Positions 1-5,275 of a stretch of DNA of 22,066 nt are shown here, piece after piece. How positions within the stretch are numbered: the stretch's first letter is position 1; every line of letters starts with the position of its first letter. Made by a program: the position numbers and the translations under genes. The notes beneath the pieces are model-generated. The model did no database searches. It saw only the letters and a program-made list of their open reading frames with translations, and was not told the DNA's origin. The DNA comes from a virus. The stretch is taken from IMG/VR virus record IMGVR_UViG_3300021091_003680, positions 1-22,066 of that record, one strand, 5' to 3'.

Positions 1-1
1 T

Positions 2-661
2 GTGACTGTTGATAAAGAAAAAACAACTGTTGTTGATGGAAAAGGTACTGAAGAAGCTATCACAGCTAGAGCTGAAGAAATTAAAAATCAAATTGATAAG
101 GCTCAATCAATGTTTGAAAAAGAAAAATTACAAGAACGTTTAGGTAAATTAATTGGAGGTGTAGCTATTATTAATGTTGGTGGTAATAATGATATTGAAT
201 TAAAAGAATATAAAGATAGAGTTGAAGACGCTTTATTTGCTACTCGAGCTGCTATTGAAGAAGGTGTATTACCAGGTGGAGGAGCAGCTTTATTATATGC
301 TAGAGAAGCTATAAGTGAGTCAATGGATGATAGTGTTGACTTTAATATTGGTAAAAAAATCGTTTATTCTGCCTTATCTTCACCATTCATTCAAATACTA
401 GATAATGCTGGGTTAAATAATCCAACTTGGTATATGTATGAATTAGGCAAGTTAAAAGGTACTTGGTATGGATATGATTTAAAATCAGAAACATTTGTTA
501 ACATGGAAGATGAAGGTATTTTAGATCCAACTAAGGTGACTCGATTAGCAGTTGAAAATGCAGCTGCTGTAGCTGGTACTATATTAACAACTGAAACTGT
601 TGTCCATGAAGAACCAACAGATAAGAAAGAAAATAATAATGGACCTGAATTAGGATTTTAA
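2..661 (+). CDS. groEL: GroEL-type chaperonin, C-terminal part (5' end outside window)
   Basis: This is the C-terminal ~219 residues of a Hsp60/GroEL chaperonin, the ATP-driven ring that folds cytoplasmic proteins. The reading frame is open at the left edge, so the GTG at position 2 is probably an internal Val codon and not the start. The visible part matches the end of the apical domain, the second intermediate segment and the second equatorial segment of GroEL. It contains KLQERLGKLIGGVA, the VEDALFATRAAIEEG stretch carrying the aspartate equivalent to catalytic Asp398 of E. coli GroEL, the PGGGAALL nucleotide-binding turn, and the late ILDPTKVTR motif. The C-terminus ends in an Asn/Glu-rich tail and lacks the Gly-Gly-Met repeat of many bacterial GroELs. 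No groES is visible. Phage GroELs are known from several large phages, where they are thought to fold phage proteins. Family assignment is secure; phage origin follows from the neighbours. Confidence 0.95.
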   Translation: MTVDKEKTTVVDGKGTEEAITARAEEIKNQIDKAQSMFEKEKLQERLGKLIGGVAIINVGGNNDIELKEYKDRVEDALFATRAAIEEGVLPGGGAALLYAREAISESMDDSVDFNIGKKIVYSALSSPFIQILDNAGLNNPTWYMYELGKLKGTWYGYDLKSETFVNMEDEGILDPTKVTRLAVENAAAVAGTILTTETVVHEEPTDKKENNNGPELGF

Positions 662-683
662 ATTAAAATCAGGATTTAATATA

Positions 684-755
684 GCTCGGTTCGTCTAAGG
701 GCTAGGACACCACCCTTTCACGGTGGTGATACGGGTTCGAATCCCGTACTGAGTA
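684..755 (+). tRNA. tRNA-Glu (anticodon UUC)
   Basis: A complete cloverleaf can be drawn. The acceptor stem is 684-690 with 748-754 (first pair G-U), the D arm is 693-708, the anticodon stem is 710-714 with 722-726 and has loop CTTTCAC, and the T arm is 733-747 with loop TTCGAAT. The anticodon at 717-719 is TTC. The core closely resembles bacterial tRNA-Glu, including TTCGTCTA after the acceptor stem and CCCTTTCAC in the anticodon arm. The discriminator is A755 and no CCA is encoded. It is separated from the next tRNA by one base, implying a common precursor. Confidence 0.96.
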
Positions 756-756
756 C

Positions 757-830
757 AGTGGAATAGCTCAATTGGTTAGAGCAGCCGTCTGATACGCGGC
801 AGGTTGATAGTTCGAGTCTATCTTTCACTA
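757..830 (+). tRNA. tRNA-Ile (anticodon GAU)
   Basis: A complete cloverleaf can be drawn. Acceptor stem AGTGGAA (757-763) pairs with TTTCACT (823-829), the D stem is GCTC/GAGC, and the anticodon stem is 784-788 with 796-800 around loop CTGATAC. The T stem is GATAG/CTATC with loop TTCGAGT. The anticodon at 791-793 is GAT, reading AUC and AUU. The discriminator is A830 and the following bases are CCT, so CCA is not encoded and must be added by a nucleotidyltransferase. Confidence 0.94.
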
Positions 831-864
831 CCTGAAGACGGTGCATAAACATTGATGCCATGTC

Positions 865-963
865 TGACCCTTAGCTCAGTAGGTTAGAGCAAGCTTCAGT
901 ACTCAAAGTAAATCAACTATGGGGAAAAAAGTAGTGCCACTGGTTCGATTCCAGTAGGGTCAG
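865..963 (+). tRNA. Atypical tRNA or tRNA-like gene, isotype not assignable
   Basis: The outer parts of a tRNA are perfect. The acceptor stem TGACCCT/AGGGTCA (865-871, 956-962) has seven Watson-Crick pairs, the D stem GCTC/GAGC is 874-877 with 887-890, and the T stem ACTGG/CCAGT is 939-943 with 951-955 around loop TTCGATT. Between D and T arms lie 48 bases (891-938) instead of the usual 23 or so, or up to about 40 in tRNAs with long variable arms. I found no 5-bp anticodon stem with a 7-base loop in this stretch. It contains an A-rich run after GGGG and a weak ACTA/TAGT stem (916-919 with 932-935). The U1-A72 pair with discriminator G resembles bacterial tRNA-Gln, but no UUG anticodon is present. 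It may be a decayed tRNA, a tRNA with an insertion, or a tRNA-like RNA with another role. No CCA is encoded. Confidence 0.6.
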
Positions 964-967
964 CTAA

Positions 968-1252
968 ATGAAAATTTATTTATTAGTATTCTTATTCCAA
1001 GTTATGTTTAATGTGTTTAAGACACTTGAAATAAAATATACTTATGAGCATAAAGTAAAAGAGCTAATGTTTAATTCAATTTGGATTAATTTAGTTTCAT
1101 TAGGTTCAACTTATTTTGCTATTGATAGTTTATTTAAAGGTAATTGGTCTGTTATATTAGTTTATATGGCTGGTAGTGTTGTTGGTAAATGGGTGGCTAT
1201 GACTCAAATATCTGAATTGAAAAAAAAGTTAGGTGACCGCAGAAAAAAATAG
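968..1252 (+). CDS. Small membrane protein, about three helices
   Basis: A 94-residue hydrophobic protein with likely membrane helices near residues 3-17, 36-53 and 60-78, followed by a Lys/Arg-rich cytoplasmic tail (KKKLGDRRKK). I cannot assign a function. The pattern of short helices, a conserved-looking GSVVGKW stretch and a basic tail resembles small uncharacterised membrane proteins seen in bacteria and phages. The ATG lies only four bases after the end of the tRNA-like gene at 963, so if the RNA is processed from the same transcript the mRNA would be almost leaderless. No Shine-Dalgarno sequence is present. An alternative internal Met at residue 13 cannot be excluded, but it would remove most of the first helix. 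Confidence 0.72.
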   Translation: MKIYLLVFLFQVMFNVFKTLEIKYTYEHKVKELMFNSIWINLVSLGSTYFAIDSLFKGNWSVILVYMAGSVVGKWVAMTQISELKKKLGDRRKK

Positions 1253-1281
1253 TATATTTAATTCTATTAAAATTTCAAAAT

Positions 1282-1509
1282 ATGTTCTGGACTTATTATA
1301 TATTTTGTTTTATTTATTGCTTAATTATGTCTATTAAGAGATGGAATAGAGATGTTATGAGTGGCGGGTTAGGTATTAGTCCAGGACTAGACACTATAGG
1401 TATTATTATTATGTGTTGGATTTTAGCTCCAATAGACATAACTTTAACTTGGATTCGTTTGTATAAAGACGCTGAAGAAGCAAGACGAAACAATGGTAAA
1501 ATATTTTAA
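1282..1509 (+). CDS. Small membrane protein, two helices
   Basis: A 75-residue protein with a hydrophobic aromatic-rich helix at about residues 3-18 and a second at about 38-58, joined by a loop containing SGGLGISPGLDT and followed by a charged tail. No family is recognised. The start has no Shine-Dalgarno sequence and an A/T-rich leader, as for most genes here. It ends seven bases before tRNA-Leu. Possible roles such as envelope modification or superinfection exclusion are only guesses from its size and position. Confidence 0.65.
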   Translation: MFWTYYIFCFIYCLIMSIKRWNRDVMSGGLGISPGLDTIGIIIMCWILAPIDITLTWIRLYKDAEEARRNNGKIF

Positions 1510-1515
1510 ACTTAT

Positions 1516-1601
1516 ACCTGAGTGTTGAAATAGGTAGACAAGAAAGACTTAAAATCTTTTGATCAGTAATGGTCGTGCTGGTTCGACTCCGGCCTCAGGT
1601 A
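1516..1601 (+). tRNA. tRNA-Leu (anticodon UAA)
   Basis: A class II tRNA with a long variable arm. Acceptor stem ACCTGAG (1516-1522) pairs with CTCAGGT (1594-1600), the anticodon stem AAAGA/TCTTT (1543-1547, 1555-1559) encloses loop CTTAAAA, and the T stem GCTGG/CCGGC (1577-1581, 1589-1593) encloses TTCGACT. The anticodon at 1550-1552 is TAA, which reads UUA and UUG. UUA is the dominant leucine codon in these AT-rich genes, so the tRNA fits the phage's own codon demand. The discriminator is A1601 and CCA is not encoded. Confidence 0.95.
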
Positions 1602-1635
1602 CGAATATTTATTATTAACAATTAAAAACAGGAAA

Positions 1636-1800
1636 ATGAAAAAAGTATTGTTTGCAATTGCAGCTGTAATTATGTTTGCTGCTTGTAACAACTCAAGTGA
1701 AGGAGCCGCTACAACTGTTGATTCAACTGTAGCTACTGTAGACACCACAGCTGCTGCTGTTGACACTACTGCTTCCACACCTGCTGTTGAAACTAAGTAA
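1636..1800 (+). CDS. Small predicted lipoprotein
   Basis: A 54-residue protein with a lipoprotein signal peptide: Met-Lys-Lys, a hydrophobic core (VLFAIAAVIMFAA) and a lipobox-like FAAC, so Cys17 would be the lipidated N-terminus. The mature part is about 38 residues of low complexity rich in Ala, Thr, Val and Asp, with repeated VDST/VDTT units and a final ETK. It closely resembles small lipoproteins abundant in Bacteroidota genomes, which supports such a host. The coding strand is certain from the signal sequence; an antisense frame over the same bases is a shadow. A strong intrinsic terminator follows 24 bases after the stop. It might coat the inner face of the envelope, act in superinfection immunity or be a captured host gene. 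No function can be assigned. Confidence 0.85.
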   Translation: MKKVLFAIAAVIMFAACNNSSEGAATTVDSTVATVDTTAAAVDTTASTPAVETK

Positions 1801-1824
1801 TTTATACTTAGTAGAAAACTTAAT

Positions 1825-1852
1825 TGAAGCCACTAATTGTGGCTTCATTTTT
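1825..1852 (+). terminator. Intrinsic terminator after the lipoprotein gene
   Basis: A perfect 9-bp stem, TGAAGCCAC (1825-1833) with GTGGCTTCA (1839-1847), closes a 5-base loop TAATT and is followed by five T residues (1848-1852). It should end the transcript coming from the lipoprotein. It stands only 22 bases before the tmRNA 5' end, so the tmRNA needs either read-through or a promoter overlapping this hairpin. I could not identify a convincing promoter there. Confidence 0.85.
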
Positions 1853-1874
1853 AAGTTTAAGTTCTTTAATTTAT

Positions 1875-2280
1875 GGGGGTGTTTGGTATTGATTCATAAG
1901 TGAAGGTACCACTACATGCAGGCGTTTGGATATGTCGCCTTTAAACAAATTTTCAAACAATAAATGACGAAATGTCAACAATGACCTATGATGACCTAGT
2001 GGCATTTGTAGGTGCTGAAGAGTATGCATATGCAGCTTAGTAAGCTTGGGGCAGCTGATAGCCTTGCAACAGAACAGCAGTGAGTCATACACTATAGAGA
2101 TGGCATTCAGACACATATTGTGAGCTGTAAGTTTCCTAGTTTAGAGTAAAATTAGGTGGTGGAAGGCGCGCTAACCAAAACTAGTGGCCCCAATTACTGA
2201 TCAGCTTGCAGATCTAAGCATGTGATACGTTAGTGTTATTGTTCCTTGTGAAGACACCGGTTCGAGTCCGGTCACCTCCA
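1875..2280 (+). ncRNA. ssrA: tmRNA (transfer-messenger RNA)
   Basis: A complete 406-nt tmRNA, which rescues stalled ribosomes by acting as a tRNA and then as a short mRNA encoding a degradation tag. The acceptor stem GGGGGTG (1875-1881) pairs with CACCTCC (2273-2279, one G-U pair). The T arm ACCGG/CCGGT with TTCGAGT loop is 2256-2272. Near the 5' end the pieces TTTGGTATTGATT and ACATGC align with conserved blocks of bacterial tmRNAs. Pseudoknot 1 can be drawn from GGCG (1921-1924) with CGCC (1936-1939) and GTTTG with CAAAC just before the tag frame. After the tag, CTAGTTT (2136-2142) pairs with AAACTAG (2178-2184) in the region where further pseudoknots occur. The discriminator is A2280 and CCA is not encoded. 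tmRNA genes are known from some phages; no smpB is visible here, so host SmpB is presumably used. Confidence 0.94.
1966..2040 (+). other. tmRNA tag reading frame (about 24 residues)
   Basis: Within the tmRNA, an open frame ends at TAG (2038-2040, followed by TAA) and gives a C-terminus of Glu-Glu-Tyr-Ala-Tyr-Ala-Ala. This matches the ALAA/AYAA-type ending recognised by ClpXP-like proteases. The likely resume codon is GAC at 1966, because U1961 and A1962 fall at -5 and -4, as the conserved U85-A86 do before the resume codon of E. coli tmRNA, and because it follows pseudoknot 1 at a normal distance. The tag would then start Asp-Glu-Met-Ser-Thr and be 24 residues long, against about 8-12 in most bacteria. 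The exact resume point is an inference. Confidence 0.8.
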
Positions 2281-2305
2281 CATATTTATTGGTAAATTAA
2301 AAAGT

Positions 2306-2542
2306 ATGAAACAATTTTTTAAGACTCTATTTGATGATTCAAACACTATTAATGAAAAATCAGTAGTTGGATTTACAGCCTTTATTATGATGATAGTAAC
2401 ATTAATTGCTGATATTATAACTGGTTTAATGGGTAAAACAATGCCTATTCATGAATTTGTATTTAATGGATTTATGATAATTGTATTAGGTGCTTTTGGA
2501 ATTGGATCTATTGATAAATTCATTAATAAGGAAAAAAAATAA
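2306..2542 (+). CDS. Holin-like small membrane protein
   Basis: A 78-residue protein with an amphipathic, charged N-terminus (about residues 1-19, containing FDDSNTINEKS), two membrane helices at about residues 20-42 and 50-69, and a short Lys-rich C-terminal tail (KFINKEKK). This architecture, with the pattern of phenylalanines followed by Asp/Ser/Asn before the first helix, is common among small phage membrane proteins annotated as holins, which permeabilise the inner membrane at lysis. No endolysin is visible in the window, so lysis function is not confirmed. The gene starts 26 bases after the tmRNA end in a leader with no Shine-Dalgarno sequence. Confidence 0.72.
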   Translation: MKQFFKTLFDDSNTINEKSVVGFTAFIMMIVTLIADIITGLMGKTMPIHEFVFNGFMIIVLGAFGIGSIDKFINKEKK

Positions 2543-2609
2543 TAAATAAGCACACCCTTTAGGTAACCCAAGTATTTTTATTTAAATTATTTAATAAATA
2601 CATTAAGTT

Positions 2610-2744
2610 ATGATAGGATTAATTGTTATAGCATTATTTGGATGGTTAGCTTTTGAAATATGGAGAGCACCACATCTAGATGAAAATGGTAATATCATTG
2701 AACCAGCTAAAAAATTTAAAGATATATTTAAAAGAAAAAAATAA
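2610..2744 (+). CDS. Very small single-helix membrane protein
   Basis: A 44-residue protein beginning Met-Ile-Gly-Leu, with one membrane helix at about residues 2-18 (LIVIALFGWLAFEIW) and a polar tail ending FKRKK. Its stop codon shares one base with the start of the next small gene (TAATG), a typical sign of translational coupling. Coding is supported by the compact arrangement and by the same helix-plus-charged-tail plan in the following gene. No family is recognised and no function can be proposed beyond membrane association. Confidence 0.6.
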   Translation: MIGLIVIALFGWLAFEIWRAPHLDENGNIIEPAKKFKDIFKRKK

Positions 2745-2902
2745 TGATTGGAATTATTATTTTTATTTTAGCTATATTAGCTAGTTTAACATGGTTATGG
2801 GCAGGAGGAATTGATTATATGCAAAAAAACCATCCTGATTATAAGGGTGAAGATTTTTTAGATTGGGATGATAATAAAAGTCATACTGAAGGAGATTTTT
2901 GA
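2744..2902 (+). CDS. Very small single-helix membrane protein
   Basis: A 52-residue protein with one N-terminal membrane helix (about residues 2-20, rich in Ile, Leu and Trp) and an acidic tail containing GEDFLDWDDNK. It begins with the same Met-Ile-Gly as its upstream neighbour and overlaps it by one base, so the two are probably translated together and might be diverged relatives or partners. The TGA stop at 2900-2902 is followed by a 27-base spacer. The function is unknown. Confidence 0.6.
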   Translation: MIGIIIFILAILASLTWLWAGGIDYMQKNHPDYKGEDFLDWDDNKSHTEGDF

Positions 2903-2929
2903 CCTTAATTTACCACTTACATTTAATAT

Positions 2930-3151
2930 ATGGAACCAGTTTATCCTAAAGATAATGGTAGTATAGAACAAGCACGAGAAGCATTTCGTAAGAAAGTAGC
3001 TAATTGGAATTGGGATATTGCTGATGAAAATGACTACCAGGGTAAACCAAGAGGTCGTAAACCAAAAATTAAGGAGAAATTTAAAACTAAACCTAGAACA
3101 AAAAGTGAACAACAAGTAGTAAATAAATTTTTTAATTATGAACATAAGTAA
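2930..3151 (+). CDS. Small basic protein of unknown function
   Basis: A 73-residue soluble protein. The first part is mixed (IEQAREAFRKKVANWNWD), and the second half is very rich in Lys and Arg, with a GKPRGRKPKIKEKFK stretch that includes an RGRKP motif like an AT-hook. This makes nucleic-acid binding plausible, but it is only an inference from composition. A long antisense frame covers the same bases but would start and end against the direction of all neighbours and is rejected. The last 14 bases overlap the start of the next gene. Confidence 0.65.
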   Translation: MEPVYPKDNGSIEQAREAFRKKVANWNWDIADENDYQGKPRGRKPKIKEKFKTKPRTKSEQQVVNKFFNYEHK

Positions 3152-3443
3152 ATCATTATTGGGAGTTATTATTATAATTTTGTTTATAACATTACTAGCT
3201 CAAAATAAAGTATTACATGACAAAATTAATGAGGAACAAGAGCATCAATTTATTCAAGGTGGTGATATAGCAAAAGCTGAAACAATTGATTCTTTACAAA
3301 ATTTAGTGGATTCATTAGATGCTGAAAATTACTCATGTCAAATTGAATTAAATAGATTCCAAGTAGCTTATGAAATCTTTATAAAAAGAAATCCTAAAGC
3401 AGCTCAACAATATGGCACAATTATATCTGAGGAAACTGAATAA
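3138..3443 (+). CDS. Membrane-anchored coiled-coil protein, possibly spanin-like
   Basis: A 101-residue protein with an N-terminal signal-anchor helix (about residues 5-22, LLGVIIIILFITLLA) followed by a polar, Glu/Gln-rich region predicted to be helical and coiled (about residues 27-70), then a charged C-terminus. One transmembrane helix plus a periplasmic coiled coil is the plan of phage inner-membrane spanins (Rz type), and the nearby holin-like gene agrees with that. There is no lipoprotein partner nested in or next to it, and several other phage proteins share this plan, so the assignment is tentative. The start overlaps the previous gene by 14 bases. Confidence 0.68.
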   Translation: MNISKSLLGVIIIILFITLLAQNKVLHDKINEEQEHQFIQGGDIAKAETIDSLQNLVDSLDAENYSCQIELNRFQVAYEIFIKRNPKAAQQYGTIISEETE

Positions 3444-3456
3444 ATAAAATAAGGTT

Positions 3457-4338
3457 ATGAATATTGTTTATGACATTAATCCCACTACTGGGATGATGAA
3501 ACTTAAGTTTAAAAATAATCTACTTAACTCATTAGAGAAGGACAATAAAGAGGCATTTGATAAATATTTGTTACCTCTATTAGCCATGAATGATAAGTTT
3601 GTTTTAACAGGTAGTTTATCACTTAAACTACTTGGTTTTGAACCATTAGATAAAGTAGGTGATTTTGATATTGGATTAACATCAGCATTTACAGAAGAGG
3701 ATTTTAGTACAATTAAAAATTTCTTTGGTTTCTTTACATCATATGGAGAAAAATATGGTTATGAACCAGAAATGCTTCAATTACAGGTAAACCATAAGAA
3801 AGAATTTGATCCAAATGCTCACCTATGGCAGTTTGGTAAACATTGGGATGTGAATGTAGATGAAAATTTTAATAGGTTAGCTGAAATTAAGATAGATATA
3901 TTCAATGATGAAATACTTAGAAAAAAAGATATTATTGAAATATGGTATGATGATTTTCCAATTCATTTAATACATCCAAGTATAACTTACAGTTATAGGA
4001 TGAGATATGCTTTAGATCAAAGAGGATCTACAACATTCAAATATTGGGAGTGTATGAATGAATTTATGAAAAATGCTAAGGAATATTATCTTAAAATTAG
4101 AGCTATATATAAAATGATAACCCGTGTTCATGAACATAATGCTAATATTGAGGGTAATAAAGAAAAAATAACTAAAATAAGAATATTAGCTGACAAAAGA
4201 AATAATAATATAGAAGAATTTTTTGAAAAAGTATTTAATGAAACACTTGATCCATTCACTTTAACAATGGAAAAAGAACATGAAAATTTTATAAAACAAA
4301 ATCAAAAAGTAAAATTAGTTAATAAAGTGACATTATGA
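3457..4338 (+). CDS. Nucleotidyltransferase-fold protein
   Basis: A 293-residue protein with the signature of the DNA polymerase-beta-like nucleotidyltransferase fold. A Gly-Ser pair at residues 52-53 (VLTGSLSLKLLG) is followed by the metal-binding DFD at 69-71 (VGDFDIGL), and a third candidate acid, Asp147, sits in EIKIDIF. Such enzymes transfer a nucleotide to a protein, RNA, antibiotic or other acceptor. The overall sequence is not one of the well-known subfamilies, so the acceptor is unknown. The C-terminal half (about 165-293) is helical and Lys/Glu-rich and could bind nucleic acid or a partner protein. It overlaps the following metallophosphatase by four bases (ATGA), suggesting a functional pair. 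Similar NTase domains occur in toxin-antitoxin and abortive-infection proteins, but nothing proves that role here. Confidence 0.72.
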   Translation: MNIVYDINPTTGMMKLKFKNNLLNSLEKDNKEAFDKYLLPLLAMNDKFVLTGSLSLKLLGFEPLDKVGDFDIGLTSAFTEEDFSTIKNFFGFFTSYGEKYGYEPEMLQLQVNHKKEFDPNAHLWQFGKHWDVNVDENFNRLAEIKIDIFNDEILRKKDIIEIWYDDFPIHLIHPSITYSYRMRYALDQRGSTTFKYWECMNEFMKNAKEYYLKIRAIYKMITRVHEHNANIEGNKEKITKIRILADKRNNNIEEFFEKVFNETLDPFTLTMEKEHENFIKQNQKVKLVNKVTL

Positions 4339-5072
4339 AAACAGTAATTATAGGAGATGTTCATGGACGTTCATTATGGAAATTAATAACTAATCAAGAA
4401 CAAGATGCTGATAGAATTATCTTCATAGGTGATTACTTTGATTCATTTGATATATCAGGTGTTGAGCAGATTCAAAACTTTAAGGATATAATTGAGTATA
4501 AAAAAATATCAGGTAAAGAAGTTATTATGTTGATTGGCAATCATGATCATCATTATTTTCCAGAAGTAGGTTATACTGGTACTAGTGGTTATCAAAAAGG
4601 TATTGCTCCATCAATTACTCAGGTTATAAATGAAAATAGACAGTATCTACAAATGGCTTATTCATTTGATGAATTTTTATTTACACATGCTGGTGTTAGT
4701 CCAACATTTATGGATGGGGAATTTGGAGATGAAGGTTGGGTTAAAGAAAATGTTGTATCTCAATTAAATGATCTATTTAAATATAAACCAAAATCATTTG
4801 AATTTAATGGTGTAGATGCTTCAGGAGACAATACATACCAAACTCCTATATGGATTAGACCAAGATCATTGATGAGTGTTAATAAGAAGCATAATAAAGG
4901 ATTAAAAAAAGATTACATACAAATTGTGGGCCATACTCAAATGAGAAGGTTAGATCTTGAAGGATCAGATAAGTTTACAGGAGGTAGATATTATTTTATT
5001 GATTGTCAAGAAACCTCAGGTGAATATTTGGTAATCCAAGATAAAGAACTTATTGTTGGTACAATAAAATAA
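4335..5072 (+). CDS. PPP-type metallophosphatase
   Basis: A 245-residue calcineurin-like phosphoesterase with all the metal-ligand blocks in order: GDVHGR (Asp8, His10), GDYFDSFD (Asp33), GNHDHH (Asn69, His70), FTHAGVS (His118) and VGHTQ (His200). The GDVHG/GDYFD/GNHD spacing is that of the PPP group, which includes phage lambda protein phosphatase, diadenosine tetraphosphatase and polynucleotide phosphatases. It should hydrolyse a phosphoester using two metal ions in the cytoplasm; the substrate is unknown. The gene starts inside the stop of the nucleotidyltransferase gene (ATGA), so the two are translationally coupled. A matched pair that adds and removes a nucleotide or phosphate is a reasonable guess. 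Confidence 0.9.
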   Translation: MKTVIIGDVHGRSLWKLITNQEQDADRIIFIGDYFDSFDISGVEQIQNFKDIIEYKKISGKEVIMLIGNHDHHYFPEVGYTGTSGYQKGIAPSITQVINENRQYLQMAYSFDEFLFTHAGVSPTFMDGEFGDEGWVKENVVSQLNDLFKYKPKSFEFNGVDASGDNTYQTPIWIRPRSLMSVNKKHNKGLKKDYIQIVGHTQMRRLDLEGSDKFTGGRYYFIDCQETSGEYLVIQDKELIVGTIK

Positions 5073-5074
5073 TT

Positions 5075-5275
5075 ATGATAGGTAAAAAAGAATCAAAACG
5101 TAAGTGGTTTATTGTTATGAACTCTAAATTAGAGTATTTCAGTGGGTTAATGTATGGCGGTCAATTAGTATGGTGTAATGATTATAATGAGGCTAAACCA
5201 TTAGATGATGAAGCTAAATTTAAAACATTACAACACTTGTGTTGGGGTGAAGAATTAATAATGGATTATATATGA
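5075..5275 (+). CDS. Small protein of unknown function
   Basis: A 66-residue protein starting two bases after the metallophosphatase stop and ending with a four-base overlap (ATGA) with the clamp-loader gene. It has a basic N-terminus (GKKESKRKWF), a beta-like middle (YFSGLMYGGQLVW) and an acidic end. The WFIVMNSKLEYFSG stretch looks like a small mixed fold reading or binding domain, but no family is recognised. Tight packing on both sides and sensible composition support it as a real gene. Confidence 0.7.
   Translation: MIGKKESKRKWFIVMNSKLEYFSGLMYGGQLVWCNDYNEAKPLDDEAKFKTLQHLCWGEELIMDYI

Noticed and set aside
1563-1778. Antisense open frame over the lipoprotein gene
   Set aside because: It is the complement of the Ala/Thr-rich lipoprotein, runs into tRNA-Leu and opposes all neighbouring genes; the + strand has a signal peptide and lipobox.
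1972-2040. A conventional small gene starting at ATG 1972
   Set aside because: It lies in the tmRNA tag frame; the surrounding structure and the Ala-Ala ending show it is read from the resume codon, not as an independent gene.
1871-2116. Antisense open frame over the 5' half of the tmRNA
   Set aside because: The region is explained by tmRNA structure, and the frame has no recognisable protein features.
2543-2609. Possible hairpin terminator in the gap after the holin-like gene
   Set aside because: Only a three-base ACC/GGT stem could be drawn; the T run after it is ordinary for this A/T-rich DNA.
2858-3145. A 95-residue antisense frame
   Set aside because: It covers the Lys-rich + strand gene at 2930 and reads as Phe/Ile-rich noise from A/T-rich complement DNA.
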